Part shown: piece by piece, positions 34,643 through 44,002 of the stretch
Numbering within the stretch: position 1 is the stretch's first letter
Layout: every line of letters starts with the position of its first letter
Source: Spirochaetales bacterium
Lineage (GTDB): Bacteria > Spirochaetota > Spirochaetia > DSM-2461
Assembly (NCBI GenBank): GCA_016936555.1
Contig: JAFGXR010000023.1
Coordinates: 1 to 64,000 of the forward strand
Direction: 5' to 3'
Length of the DNA: 64,000 nucleotides
Notes under the pieces: model-generated
What the model saw: only the letters and a program-made list of their open reading frames with translations
Told to the model about the DNA's origin: nothing
Database searches by the model: none
Translations under genes and position numbers: made by a program

Positions 34643-36241
34643 TTATTCAGCGGAATGTATGATTTTTTCCGATCGGAAGTCCCGGGGCGAAATTCCCACA
34701 TTTTTTTTGAAGATGAAACTGAAATAATGGGGATCGTTGAACCCTGCCTCGAAGGCGATATCGGAGCTTCTCAAATCGGTGTTCCTGAGAAGATCCTTGG
34801 CTTTTCCGATCCGCACCGATGTGAGGTATTCGATAAAGCTCCGGCCCGTTTCCTGGGAATAAACCGTACTGAAGTGATTGGGGCTGGCATTGACATGTTC
34901 AGCCACGGACTGAAGGCATATACCGGGATCGGCATAATGGCTATCGATAAAATCATTGGCTTTCCTGATCATCCCGTAGTGTTTGCTTTTGCCCCGTGAG
35001 TCTCTGAAGGCGATGACTTTTTCAATAAGATCCCGGACATGAAGAATAAAACTCTCCCGGGAATTGATGATGCTGTTCAGTTTCTCCTGAAGAAGAAATG
35101 TGGGTATGACCTCATGGATATCTCCACCGAGCTCACCGATGATGGCTGTGGCGGCGATGATAATATCACCGAGGAGATAATTACCGAGAAAAAAAGAATA
35201 GGAATTGTTTCCGTCGATCAAAGAGAGATATTCTTCCATAACCACATCTATCTCACTGGCTGTAGCGTACTTGAGCCGGCCGGCTATCCGGCAGCTTTCC
35301 GGAGGAAGCAGGCTGACTTCCCCGTATGCGGAATCCATATCGCCGGCTCCCAGAATCAGCTGCTGCCCACTTTCCGCCATAAAGCGCGAGACGCGATCCG
35401 CTTCCTCATAGGATCGGGGAATTTCTCCGATCCTCTTCACGGCGCAGCCTATGCCTATGCTGACAGAGCAGCCGGTCTTCTGGGTTATTTCGAATTTCAA
35501 TCCCTGGGCCAGTGCATAAACCGACTCCTCCACCGATTCGCCGCCGTTTTCCTTGACCATGAGGATATGACGTCCCGGCTTTTCAGAAAAGAAGATGACA
35601 TCATCACGGCGGGACAGATGGCTCTGCATGAAAAGGCGGGCCGTCAGTAACTCCCTCTTTCGCTCCTCCGGGGCTTTGACCCGCACGACAGCCAGGACAT
35701 AGGAACCGGAGATGAGATCGATACCCATCTCTCTCGCCTCCTCAATGGCTCCAGCGGGCGAAACGAGTCCCGCGGTCAGTTCTCTCAGCCATCTGTCCCG
35801 CAGAACTTCCTTCGATGAAACGACCTGGTTCTTCAGATTCTCCAGGCTGGCGATCCGTTTCTTCTCCTCTTCGATCGAAGAAGACACTTTGTAGAGAATC
35901 TGAACCAGTTCCGCCGATGAAAAGGGCTTGAGAAGATATTCCTCCACACCGATGGAAATTGCCTCTCTGGCATACTGGAACTCGTCGTGGCCCGACAGAA
36001 TGATAATCCTGACCCAGGGCTGCTCTTTACGGATTATCCGCGCCAGTTCAAGGCCGTCGAGAAAGGGCATTTTAATATCGGTGATGAGAATGTCCGGCTT
36101 AATCTCTTTCATCATGGAAAGGGCTATCTCGCCATCGGGAGCTTCCCCGGCCAGGACAAAAGGCGTATCATCCCAGCGGATATTGCTGCGGATTCCCTCG
36201 CGGACCACAATTTCATCATCAACAAGAAAAACATTATACAT
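34643..36241 (-). CDS. AraC-type response regulator (YesN-like)
   Basis: A 532-residue regulator. The N-terminal receiver has the acidic pair FLVDDE (8-10), phospho-acceptor Asp near 55 (ILITDIKMP) and Lys in LLKPFS near 105. A long middle segment (about 140-420) is helical. The C-terminus has two AraC helix-turn-helices: CLQSVAEHVNASPNHFSTVY and RSSDIAFEAGFNDPHYFS. Proteins of this type control sugar uptake or catabolic genes in Firmicutes and spirochaetes. The start overlaps the end of the kinase gene by 8 nt. Targets are not obvious here because no transporter is adjacent. Confidence 0.92.
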   Translation of the reverse strand: MYNVFLVDDEIVVREGIRSNIRWDDTPFVLAGEAPDGEIALSMMKEIKPDILITDIKMPFLDGLELARIIRKEQPWVRIIILSGHDEFQYAREAISIGVEEYLLKPFSSAELVQILYKVSSSIEEEKKRIASLENLKNQVVSSKEVLRDRWLRELTAGLVSPAGAIEEAREMGIDLISGSYVLAVVRVKAPEERKRELLTARLFMQSHLSRRDDVIFFSEKPGRHILMVKENGGESVEESVYALAQGLKFEITQKTGCSVSIGIGCAVKRIGEIPRSYEEADRVSRFMAESGQQLILGAGDMDSAYGEVSLLPPESCRIAGRLKYATASEIDVVMEEYLSLIDGNNSYSFFLGNYLLGDIIIAATAIIGELGGDIHEVIPTFLLQEKLNSIINSRESFILHVRDLIEKVIAFRDSRGKSKHYGMIRKANDFIDSHYADPGICLQSVAEHVNASPNHFSTVYSQETGRSFIEYLTSVRIGKAKDLLRNTDLRSSDIAFEAGFNDPHYFSFIFKKNVGISPRDFRSEKIIHSAE

Positions 36242-37706
36242 AGGAGTTAACCACCGGCAGGGAGAAAAAGACTCTGGTCCCTTCGCGGAACCGGCTTTCT
36301 ATTTCAAGCCTGGCCGCACTGCTGTAATAGAGCTCCAGGCGTTTGTTCACGTTAAATATGCCGTAAATATCCTTATGGGATTCCGGTTCTGAAGTCTGAT
36401 GGATCTGTCCGAGGATATCCTGAAGCCTCTCGTCAGTCATTCCGATTCCGTTGTCTTCAACGGAGAAACACATGGTGCCCTCATCCAGCCAGCCCCGGAC
36501 CTGAAGCACCCCCTTTCCCCTCTTGTTTTTTATACCGTGATAGAGAGCGTTTTCGACAAGGGGCTGAAGCAGTAGCTTGACCATTCGGTTTTTTCCCATA
36601 GCCCCGTCGTATTCGATCGAATAATCGAGAATATCGCGGTATCGTATTTTCTGAATGGTCAGATAACTTTCCACATGATTGAATTCCTCGGCCACGGAAA
36701 TCCAGTCCATCCCCCGGCTGAGCGAAGTCCTGAAAAAAGAGGAGAACGCTCTGGTTACGCTGATAACCTTCTCATTTTCCCGTGCCTCGGCCAGCCAGAC
36801 AATGGTATCGAGGGTGTTGTAGAGGAAGTGAGGTGTTATCTGCGCCTGAAGAGCCTTCATTTCCAATATTCTGTGGCTTTTCTGCTCCTGAATATTCTTC
36901 TCGATCAGCTCCCGGATCCGGACAGCCATGGTGTTCAGATGTTCTGTCAGGCTGTCCAGTTCCCGGACACCGGGCAGATCGACGCTGACATCGAGATCGC
37001 CTTCGGCAATGCGACGGGACATCTTCTCCAGTCTGGCAATCGGCATATTGATACTCAGAGAAACGGATCGTTGGGCAAATACGGTGAAAAGGAGCACCAT
37101 CAGGAATATAACTCCCTGGACCGCCGCCAGAAGCCAGGTCGATTTTTTGATATTTTCGTTTGTCTTCGCTGTGGATTCTATTTCCAGAACAATAAAATCC
37201 TGCAGGATATCGCTGATCAGCGCCGTTACGCCCCGTATCTCCTCGAGGATCTTCTCATTTTCCAGGACCGATTCGTTCCGTCTCATCTGGGCGCCCAGCC
37301 GGTCGGTGTAGTCGGTCATGGTTCTCACGGCCCGTCCCGCCACTTCGAGCATCCGCCTGTTTTTGACAGAACTGGTCTGGACCATAATCTCATCGAGCCT
37401 CTTATTGATATCGTCGATAATCTCATACTGCATGCCTTCGGAAAATTTCTTGTTTCCCGCAAAAATATCCCAGATTTCATCAGCGACTTCGCTTTTGACG
37501 ATCTGGTTGAGCTGATTGGCCATCTCCACATTGGTGATGATCCGGTCATACCTCATAGTCTGCAATACCGATGAGGAGATGCTGAAAACGACAGGAACAA
37601 ACATAACGCCGATAATGATGATATTGAAGGTACGTATTTTGTTTTTAATGCTGTAGGATTTGAGAAAGGGAAGCATCCCCTCCACGATCCGGACCATACG
37701 GCTCAT
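36234..37706 (-). CDS. YesM-type sensor histidine kinase
   Basis: A 490-residue inner-membrane kinase. A transmembrane helix near 30-50 and another near 190-210 enclose a helical periplasmic domain of about 140 residues. HAMP (about 215-265) leads to the His_kinase module with the characteristic QITPHFLYNTLDTI (His near 293), then the N box LVENALYHGI and DNGIGM of the HATPase. The ATG at 37706 follows the stop of the binding-protein gene by one base and has GAGGGG; the longer ORF runs into that gene. With the regulator and the lipoprotein it forms a three-gene sensory operon. Confidence 0.9.
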   Translation of the reverse strand: MSRMVRIVEGMLPFLKSYSIKNKIRTFNIIIIGVMFVPVVFSISSSVLQTMRYDRIITNVEMANQLNQIVKSEVADEIWDIFAGNKKFSEGMQYEIIDDINKRLDEIMVQTSSVKNRRMLEVAGRAVRTMTDYTDRLGAQMRRNESVLENEKILEEIRGVTALISDILQDFIVLEIESTAKTNENIKKSTWLLAAVQGVIFLMVLLFTVFAQRSVSLSINMPIARLEKMSRRIAEGDLDVSVDLPGVRELDSLTEHLNTMAVRIRELIEKNIQEQKSHRILEMKALQAQITPHFLYNTLDTIVWLAEARENEKVISVTRAFSSFFRTSLSRGMDWISVAEEFNHVESYLTIQKIRYRDILDYSIEYDGAMGKNRMVKLLLQPLVENALYHGIKNKRGKGVLQVRGWLDEGTMCFSVEDNGIGMTDERLQDILGQIHQTSEPESHKDIYGIFNVNKRLELYYSSAARLEIESRFREGTRVFFSLPVVNSYV

Positions 37707-37707
37707 T

Positions 37708-38703
37708 TCAGTAGCCCCTCGGTTCAATGGCGTCCAGATCATCCCATTCCGTAAAGACCTCTTCTTCTACATGGATAAGCCTTCGGATCGTTTCCCCTTC
37801 CGCCAGTTTACGGGCAAGATCCATGATGACCGGACCGGTCCGGGGGTTGCATTCGATGACGCAGTTCACTTCACCCCGCCTCAAGGCATCTATAGCCGCC
37901 TGCTCCGCATCGATCGTGACTATGACAATGTCCGATCCGGGGCGGATGCCCCTCTCCTTCATGGCTTCGATCGCGCCGAGAGTCATACCGTCATTATGAG
38001 AATACAGAACATCGATATCGCTTATTTTATCCAGAATTGAGTGCATGATTTCATAACCTTTGGATTTGAGAAAGTCTCCTGAAAAACTGTAAACAATTTC
38101 AAAGGAACCGTCACTTTCTATGATCTCCCGGAATCCTTCGGCCCTGCCGATTACGCAGGAAGCCCCTTCGGTGCCGGAAATTTCAACGATCCGAACCGGA
38201 TTCGCCCTCTCTGACGAGGCGAATTTCTTCTGCAGAAACAGCGCAGCCTCCCGCCCTTCCCGGATGCTGTCCGTTCCTATGAAACCGGCATAAAGAGTTT
38301 CATCAGCGGTGTTGATCTTTCTGTCCGTTACCAGGACGGGTATCCCCGCATCTTTCGCTTCGGTCAGCACATTATCCCAACCGTCTGCGACAATGGGAAC
38401 AAAAGCGATAACATCGACCTGATAGACAATAAAAGAGCGGATCGCCTTGATCTGTTTAGCCTGCTTCTGCTCGGCATTTTCGAAAAGCAGCTGAATGCCC
38501 GCCTCTTCCGCCGCTTCCTTGACGGAAAGGGAATTATAGGTTCTCCAGGCGCTCTCCGCCCCGATCTGAGAGAAACCGAGAATGATAGAATCGTCGGTAT
38601 TCCCGGGATTTGCTCCCTCTTCATCACCATCGCAAGAAGCGAACAGCAAAAGCGTTAACGTTAACGTTGCAAAATACAGGAATCTCGCTTTAATCAGGTT
38701 CAT
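37708..38703 (-). CDS. Periplasmic sugar-binding lipoprotein (RbsB/YtfQ-like)
   Basis: A 331-residue binding protein. The signal ends in a lipobox, LLLFASCDGD. The mature part is a type I periplasmic fold: ILGFSQIGAESAWR, the YQVDVIAFVPIVADGWDNVL strand, VLVTDRKINTAD, VLYSHNDGMTLGAIEAMKE, and IVTIDAEQAAIDAL. The GFSQIGAESAWR start is like the galactofuranose-binding YtfQ subgroup. It leads the operon with a YesM-type kinase and YesN-type regulator and no permease or ATPase is near, so signalling rather than transport is its probable job. AGAGG precedes the ATG. Confidence 0.88.
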   Translation of the reverse strand: MNLIKARFLYFATLTLTLLLFASCDGDEEGANPGNTDDSIILGFSQIGAESAWRTYNSLSVKEAAEEAGIQLLFENAEQKQAKQIKAIRSFIVYQVDVIAFVPIVADGWDNVLTEAKDAGIPVLVTDRKINTADETLYAGFIGTDSIREGREAALFLQKKFASSERANPVRIVEISGTEGASCVIGRAEGFREIIESDGSFEIVYSFSGDFLKSKGYEIMHSILDKISDIDVLYSHNDGMTLGAIEAMKERGIRPGSDIVIVTIDAEQAAIDALRRGEVNCVIECNPRTGPVIMDLARKLAEGETIRRLIHVEEEVFTEWDDLDAIEPRGY

Positions 38704-38729
38704 AACAATCCTCTGTCAGGGAATAGACT

Positions 38730-38759
38730 ATTATAATACCGGATTTCCCGTTCGCTCAA
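38730..38759 (-). promoter_or_regulatory. Promoter of the binding-protein/kinase/regulator operon
   Basis: Minus-strand TTGAGC (38754-38759) and perfect TATAAT (38730-38735) at 18 bp, about 26 nt before the ATG. Confidence 0.6.
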
Positions 38760-38769
38760 GGATTATATA

Positions 38770-39102
38770 TTATAAATGAGGCGCGCAGGCCCAGGCCGTA
38801 ACCGATCTGGTATCACCTATGTTCACCGTATAATGGGGTTCCCCTTCGGGAATGAGAATACAGTCGCCTTTCGACAGCTCATGCACCTCATCGAGCCCGG
38901 TCAGATGAACAGCCACATGTCCTTCAATGACATAACAGGTTTCATCAGCGCCCTGATGCCCCTTGTCGAGACAGGCTTTCTGCCCGGGGAGCAGAGTGCT
39001 CACGGCAAATATAAGCTTATCCGTATGAAAATAGACTTTTGTAAACTCCTCCCCTTCGAGTAGGTTTTTCGTTTCATTATAGCGCACAACTTTCTTGTTC
39101 AT
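38770..39102 (-). CDS. Small cupin protein
   Basis: A 110-residue single-domain cupin. The fold's two motifs are present: GHQGADETCYVIEGHVAVH and GDCILIPEGEPHYTVN, with His, Glu and a second His that could hold a metal ion. There is no DNA-binding part. Its substrate or ligand cannot be told. A strong SD (AGGAGGAG) precedes the ATG. It lies upstream of the sugar-binding operon on the same strand but that operon has its own promoter. Confidence 0.85.
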   Translation of the reverse strand: MNKKVVRYNETKNLLEGEEFTKVYFHTDKLIFAVSTLLPGQKACLDKGHQGADETCYVIEGHVAVHLTGLDEVHELSKGDCILIPEGEPHYTVNIGDTRSVTAWACAPHL

Positions 39103-39255
39103 AATAGACTCCTCCTCACATCATATATCCTGTTCCAATCCAAGGCACCTCTTTTTTCCCCCTCTATTCCATTCCCGACGATTCCCAGCATAGACAGAAC
39201 AAATGTATTGCGACCGGGCAGGAGAATAAAAGAGGAAAAGCTTATTTCCATGAGC

Positions 39256-39261
39256 TATAAT
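39256..39261 (+). promoter_or_regulatory. -10 element of the FHA-GGDEF gene, leaderless type
   Basis: A perfect TATAAT (39256-39261) lies 8 nt before the ATG at 39270, which has no SD. The -35 region is weak. A leaderless mRNA is likely. Confidence 0.45.
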
Positions 39262-39269
39262 TAAGCCAT

Positions 39270-40214
39270 ATGGATGGAAGCCCTTTGTATTTCACTCTGG
39301 AACCGGACAGCAATTCACCGGAAATCCCCCTGAGACCGGGTAAAGAGTATCTGATCGGCCGGTCTCCCGCCTGCACGATTCTCCTCAGCGACGGCGCCGT
39401 ATCAAGGGAACACGCCCGGATTGTCTGGGGCGGAACCTCCTTCGAGCTCAAGGATCTGGGGAGCACAAACGGAACTCTCATAAACGACAGGGAAATCAAA
39501 CAATGTACCCTTTCCAGCATGGATCGGATCACCTTCGGCCGCATCGGCTTTACATTCAAAATCCGCAGGAAAACAGCCAACGGCAACGTCACGCTGACTC
39601 CGGGGGATACGGAGCTTCTGGAACGGGAACTCGATCAGATTATCGAGAAGACATCCCATCCAGACCTGAAGCAGCAGCTGAATGATTTTAAAGAGAAATT
39701 TTCAAAGGCGAAAAAAGGACTGATGGATCTCGCGTACAATGATGATCTGACCGGTTTGTACAACCGCCGTTACTTTGACAGAATGCTCGATACGGAGTGG
39801 CGCCGGGCTCGGCGCTACGAACGGCCGCTGACCCTGATCTTGGCCGATATCGACCATTTTAAAAACTTCAACGACAAATACGGACACCAGAAGGGGGACT
39901 CCGTTCTGAGAACCGTCGCGACCATTCTCAAAGAGAACTGCCGGTCCAGTGATATGGTCTGCCGTTACGGCGGAGAGGAAATGGCTGTCATACTCCCGGA
40001 ACAGCAAGCAGACCAGGGATACGGAACGGCGGAGAAGCTGCGCCGCGCCGTTATGCAGCATGCTGAAGAGATAGAGGGGGTTCAGATAACTTTGAGCTTC
40101 GGAGTCGCCTCAAGGGACGAAACCATGTCTTCCCTTGAGGATCTGATTAAAAAAAGCGATGCCGCTCTCTACGAAGCCAAAAAGAAGGGCCGCAACCGGA
40201 CGGAAACCGGCTGA
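39270..40214 (+). CDS. FHA-domain diguanylate cyclase
   Basis: A 314-residue cytoplasmic protein. Residues about 20-95 are an FHA phosphothreonine-binding domain (YLIGRSPACTILLSDGAVSR, then DLGSTNGTLIN). A helical linker (110-145) leads to a GGDEF domain (about 150-310) with the signature YGGEEM near 233-238, DDLTGLYNRRYFD, and ADIDHFKNFND. An RxxD inhibitory site (RSSD) lies five residues before the signature, so product feedback is likely. It should make cyclic di-GMP from GTP under control of a Ser/Thr-phosphorylated partner. Its stop abuts the convergent helicase gene. Confidence 0.92.
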   Translation: MDGSPLYFTLEPDSNSPEIPLRPGKEYLIGRSPACTILLSDGAVSREHARIVWGGTSFELKDLGSTNGTLINDREIKQCTLSSMDRITFGRIGFTFKIRRKTANGNVTLTPGDTELLERELDQIIEKTSHPDLKQQLNDFKEKFSKAKKGLMDLAYNDDLTGLYNRRYFDRMLDTEWRRARRYERPLTLILADIDHFKNFNDKYGHQKGDSVLRTVATILKENCRSSDMVCRYGGEEMAVILPEQQADQGYGTAEKLRRAVMQHAEEIEGVQITLSFGVASRDETMSSLEDLIKKSDAALYEAKKKGRNRTETG

Positions 40215-42266
40215 TCAGTTGTCCATCAGTTCGATCAGATCGGAAATAACAGGATCATCGGTCGTCTTTTTCGCAAAAATATTGAGATTTTCCATAGCTC
40301 TGGTCATGGAGACATAAAGGAGATTCCTCACCAGCTTTTCCGATTCCTCCTGCTCCAGATCCCGATTATAGAACAGAACGGGAATAAAGAGCATGACGAC
40401 TGGCATATCGATCCCCTTACTGGAATGGAGGGGCGAAAGCCGGATTGCGCCTCTGTTGTGAAAATCGAACTCGGGGTCCTTGATATTGACGGTTTCAATT
40501 CCTTCATCTTTCAGCCTGGCTGCTATTTTTTCGAGAAAACGGCCGCCGGGAGCCAGTATGGCGATATTTTCCCTGTCATACTCAATTGTATTGATGAAGA
40601 TCCGTACTTTTTCAACCAGCATACTGTACAATTCTTCCGTATCATCGGAGAGATACAACTCCGGAACAGGACCTTCCCTGAAAGCCTGGGGCGAAATTGA
40701 ATCGTCATAGGATTCATCGATCCGGCTTCTGAAGCGCTCAGCAAGATTGTGAATCGGCAGACTGTTCCGGAAGTTTGTCCTGAGTATTTTTGTCCGCGCC
40801 GCCGTTGTCAGTCCGGCTCGGCTGTAGGGAGCCCCCATACCATATATAGACTGGTCTGTATCTCCGGCCAGAATAACCGATGAAGTGGAAAGTTTTTTCA
40901 GAAGCTTCAGCTCAGCGGGGTATAAATCCTGTGATTCATCGATAAAAATATGATCGAAATCGCTGGAGACTTCTTTTTCCAGAAGCAGAAGCCTGGAATA
41001 GGCGCGGGAAACTTTACCTTCCTTCAGCATATTCTTCTCTATGGATTCCTTTATCTCCCAGACTTTCTCCCTCTGTTTCCCCTGCAGCTTTTCCCTCAAC
41101 CCCTTGCGACGGATCAAACTGTCTATATATTCCTCCCGGGTTACGGCGTATCCCCAGAGAAATTCCTCCAGCTCGACAATAAGGTGCTTCACATCAGCAA
41201 AAACATCCTGTTCAACCTCTCCGCACAGCCGGCCTGCAATGGTGTAATCGATTGTCAGATTCGGGTATTGCTCTTCAAAAATCCTGTTGAGAAACCGGTC
41301 CGCAGTGGAAATCTCTGTCTCTCCTTCACCCATATTCATAATACCCGAGATATAACGGTCATATTTCACCAGCGTATTGGTATAAGTCAGAAGAAGAAGT
41401 TTTTTGGACGCGAAGGCGAGAACCCCTTCATTGGCCTGTTTCATGGCCTCGAGAAGGACCAGCGTTTTTCCCGTTCCGGCGCCGCCCTTGACCAGAAAAT
41501 CATTTTTCAGAGTGATGGATTTCAGTACATCTTTCTGCTCTTCGGTCAGCGATGTCATAGAGCGCTCGTAATCCATTCGCGTCCGGGAATAAAGACTGAC
41601 CCGAAGAAGGTTTTTCAAATAGCGGTCCACATGCCCGAAAGACGGGAGCTTCCTGCGGATTTCTTCGAGCTGAACTTCAAGCTCCTCCCGGATCTTTTTC
41701 TCCCCTTCAACCTCACGGCTTAAATTTTCAAGACGGGATTCCAGATATTTTTTTACAGTTTTCAGTTCTTCCAGCTCATGATACTGCTCCAGGAGGAGGC
41801 CGTTTTCTTTTTTTAACCGGGAGAGTTCATTCTTGATTTTATCAAGCTCCGCCAGATCTTCGCTGATGCTCTTTCTGTTTTCCCATTGTGAGAGATTTTT
41901 CTTCAGCCTTGCCAGAGATTCATCTTCAATTCCGGCGACACGGCAGAACTGGATGAAATTGTAGGTAACGGCCCTTACTTCTTCAGCACTGACCGGAGCA
42001 AAATCGCGATAAATATCCTCTACAAGGGAGCTTATATCCATAAGCCCCTTGAAGGAACTCAATTCAACAAGATATTTTCCGGGATTCTTTTCTATGAGAT
42101 AGCGCTTGTAATTGTACAGATTGGTACTGAAGGTAATGGTCCAGCTGTCATCGAACTGCGGGAAGTGGCGCCGCATATGGTATTCGATATACGACCGGAC
42201 GGCCAGAATAAAAAAGGCGCCGTCTGCCCCGGCCATGGTGATAAGCCTGCTGATTTCATCATTCAC
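40215..42266 (-). CDS. UvrD/Rep-like SF1 helicase with N-terminal coiled coil
   Basis: A 683-residue protein. Residues 1-110 are a helical domain I do not recognise (resembling DUF4145-like segments), 120-205 a coiled coil, and about 235-680 a superfamily-1 helicase: Walker A GGAGTGKT (261-268), Walker B IFIDESQDLYPAE, motif III LAGDTDQSIYGMG, LSPLHSSKGIDMPVVML and VSMTRAMENL (motif VI). Unlike UvrD it lacks long 1B/2B insertions. The role could be repair or RNA/DNA processing. The start is GTG with GGAG. A hairpin with a T run lies in the leader, 31 nt before the start, so attenuation is possible. Confidence 0.85.
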   Translation of the reverse strand: MNDEISRLITMAGADGAFFILAVRSYIEYHMRRHFPQFDDSWTITFSTNLYNYKRYLIEKNPGKYLVELSSFKGLMDISSLVEDIYRDFAPVSAEEVRAVTYNFIQFCRVAGIEDESLARLKKNLSQWENRKSISEDLAELDKIKNELSRLKKENGLLLEQYHELEELKTVKKYLESRLENLSREVEGEKKIREELEVQLEEIRRKLPSFGHVDRYLKNLLRVSLYSRTRMDYERSMTSLTEEQKDVLKSITLKNDFLVKGGAGTGKTLVLLEAMKQANEGVLAFASKKLLLLTYTNTLVKYDRYISGIMNMGEGETEISTADRFLNRIFEEQYPNLTIDYTIAGRLCGEVEQDVFADVKHLIVELEEFLWGYAVTREEYIDSLIRRKGLREKLQGKQREKVWEIKESIEKNMLKEGKVSRAYSRLLLLEKEVSSDFDHIFIDESQDLYPAELKLLKKLSTSSVILAGDTDQSIYGMGAPYSRAGLTTAARTKILRTNFRNSLPIHNLAERFRSRIDESYDDSISPQAFREGPVPELYLSDDTEELYSMLVEKVRIFINTIEYDRENIAILAPGGRFLEKIAARLKDEGIETVNIKDPEFDFHNRGAIRLSPLHSSKGIDMPVVMLFIPVLFYNRDLEQEESEKLVRNLLYVSMTRAMENLNIFAKKTTDDPVISDLIELMDN

Positions 42267-42296
42267 TTTTCATCTCTCCCCGGTTTATTGTACACG

Positions 42297-42354
42297 AAAA
42301 AAAAGAGCTGTTCCACATGAGACCCGGCAACGCCTGAATCTCCTGCAGAACAGC
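42297..42354 (-). terminator. Attenuator-like terminator before the helicase gene
   Basis: On the minus strand GCTGTTC pairs with GAACAGC (42348-42354 and 42307-42313 on the plus strand), enclosing a nested GAGA/TCTC stem, then TC and eight T (plus-strand A run 42297-42304). It could end the TPR gene's transcript or attenuate one entering the helicase gene. The rest of the 235-nt gap is AT-rich. Confidence 0.55.
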
Positions 42355-42501
42355 CCTCATAAGAAGGTTGTGAAAATGATTTATATGCATAAATGCTGAA
42401 ATCAAATATAATATATATTGTTTTTCTAATATACGCAAGTCTTTATTTTACATTCAGATTAAACCGCTACAGGAATCATAAAATCAATAATCAATCACAA
42501 A

Positions 42502-43950
42502 CTATACTTGAGCTCCGGAACTGTATTTATTTACAAGTTTTATATAAGCCGGTTCATTTTTAAGGTTTTCCAACCCCGGCAAACCATTGATTCTTATATT
42601 GTTATCATCGGGAGTCAGTTTCATATATTTTTCCAGATTTAAAAGCGCTTCCTCCGTATTACCCTTTTCGGCGTGAACCGATGCAAGTTTCTGATATGTG
42701 TCGGCGTGATCCGGTTTCAAATGGACAACCTGATTGAATGCCGAGAGAGCCTCTTTATCGCGGCCCAGTTTATTAAAAACTTTGCCCAGAAGATACCAGG
42801 CTTTCGGGAAATCGGGAACGGTTTCAAGTAATTCCTCCAGAGCGGCCGATGCTTCCCGATAACGCCCCAGTCTTGCGAGAGACCTGCTCCGGCAGAATCG
42901 CGCTTCCCGGTCGTCCGGCTTAATCTTCAGGATTTCCTCATAGGCTTCAAGAGCCTCATCATTGCGGCCGAGTTCCGAGAATTTGCTCCCCATAGCGTAA
43001 AAGCTGTCAAGGGCTTCCTCTTCTTTTTCCAGAACTTCCAGATCGACTTTACCGGCTGACAGAAGTCCCTCCTCCTCGGGGACAAGCTTGATCAGATCAA
43101 CGGCCATGTTACTGTAGGCTTCAATGGCTTCGTCTTCCCGCCCCATCCGGATGAGAGTATCCCCCATTCTGCTGTATGTCTGAACCGCTTCCTCTTCTCT
43201 CTTTAACTTTCTCAGATACAATCCCAGTTTTTCATAGGCAAGAGGATAATCCGGTTTCAGCTCAACGGCTTTTTTGAAAGAATCAACAGCATCCTCATTC
43301 CGCTCCAGTTTCTCCTGAGCTAATCCAAGACTGAAATACAGTTCCGCTATGTCCGGAGAAACTTCAATAGCCTGCTCAAATGATTCTGCAGCCTCTCCGT
43401 ATCTTCCCAGATGGTGGAACACAGTTCCTTTTCCCGAATGGAACCTGACAGAATCGCATCCGCTGTCATGCACTTTTTCAAATGCCGCCAGAGACGATTC
43501 CAGTTCTCCGTCATAAAATAGCCCGAGACCTCTGGCGACCCAGTCTCCAGGCTGGAATTCTCTCTCTGTGACCGATAAACTGTTCAGATTCCTGCTGTAC
43601 TCCCGGATCAAAGAGATCTCTTTGTCTCTCTCTTTCCCGCTATCGGGAATGACCGGAGCGATTTTTTCCCTTATTCCACTGAGAAGCTGATGCTTCAGAG
43701 CATTCAGCTCCCGTTTAATTCTCAAACGGAATGAAAAATTGGATATAAATACGATGAGAAGAACCACGAGCCCGAATAGTCCTATGAGAATGTAGTTGAG
43801 AAAATCAACCTCCCCCAGTTTCGCCTGGAGGATCGTGACCAGACTTTCCAACTCGGCAATCCGCTCCTGCATCTGCACAGCCTCATCCTGGGCCGAAATC
43901 AGGCAGGGCATATAAAAAAGAAGTAAAAGAAAGAATTTAAACCTTTTCAT
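42502..43950 (-). CDS. TPR-repeat membrane protein
   Basis: A 482-residue protein. A signal peptide or anchor (FFLLLLFYMPCLISAQ) is followed by a heptad coiled coil (about 24-50) and a transmembrane helix (about 53-76). From about 130 to 470 come roughly ten TPR units such as AELYFSLGLAQEKLERNEDA and ADTYQKLASVHAEKGNTEEA. It is probably an adaptor on the periplasmic or cytoplasmic face; the side cannot be told. A TATAAT box ends 8 nt before the ATG and there is no SD, so the mRNA is likely leaderless. Function unknown. Confidence 0.85.
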   Translation of the reverse strand: MKRFKFFLLLLFYMPCLISAQDEAVQMQERIAELESLVTILQAKLGEVDFLNYILIGLFGLVVLLIVFISNFSFRLRIKRELNALKHQLLSGIREKIAPVIPDSGKERDKEISLIREYSRNLNSLSVTEREFQPGDWVARGLGLFYDGELESSLAAFEKVHDSGCDSVRFHSGKGTVFHHLGRYGEAAESFEQAIEVSPDIAELYFSLGLAQEKLERNEDAVDSFKKAVELKPDYPLAYEKLGLYLRKLKREEEAVQTYSRMGDTLIRMGREDEAIEAYSNMAVDLIKLVPEEEGLLSAGKVDLEVLEKEEEALDSFYAMGSKFSELGRNDEALEAYEEILKIKPDDREARFCRSRSLARLGRYREASAALEELLETVPDFPKAWYLLGKVFNKLGRDKEALSAFNQVVHLKPDHADTYQKLASVHAEKGNTEEALLNLEKYMKLTPDDNNIRINGLPGLENLKNEPAYIKLVNKYSSGAQV

Positions 43951-43958
43951 ACTCAGAC

Positions 43959-43964
43959 ATTATA
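43959..43964 (-). promoter_or_regulatory. -10 element of the TPR gene, leaderless type
   Basis: Perfect minus-strand TATAAT, 8 nt before the ATG at 43950, with no SD between. The -35 is weak. Confidence 0.45.
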
Positions 43965-44002
43965 CATTTGAAAAATGTACGGAACCATAAGTAGAAAATA
44001 TG

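Noticed and set aside
36675-37574. A 299-codon plus-strand ORF opposite the YesM-type kinase
   Set aside because: It is a frame shadow of a well-supported kinase. The translation has no family features.
40215-42266. Gabija- or Zorya-type defence helicase
   Set aside because: No nuclease or membrane partner gene is adjacent, and the neighbours are signalling genes. Not supported.
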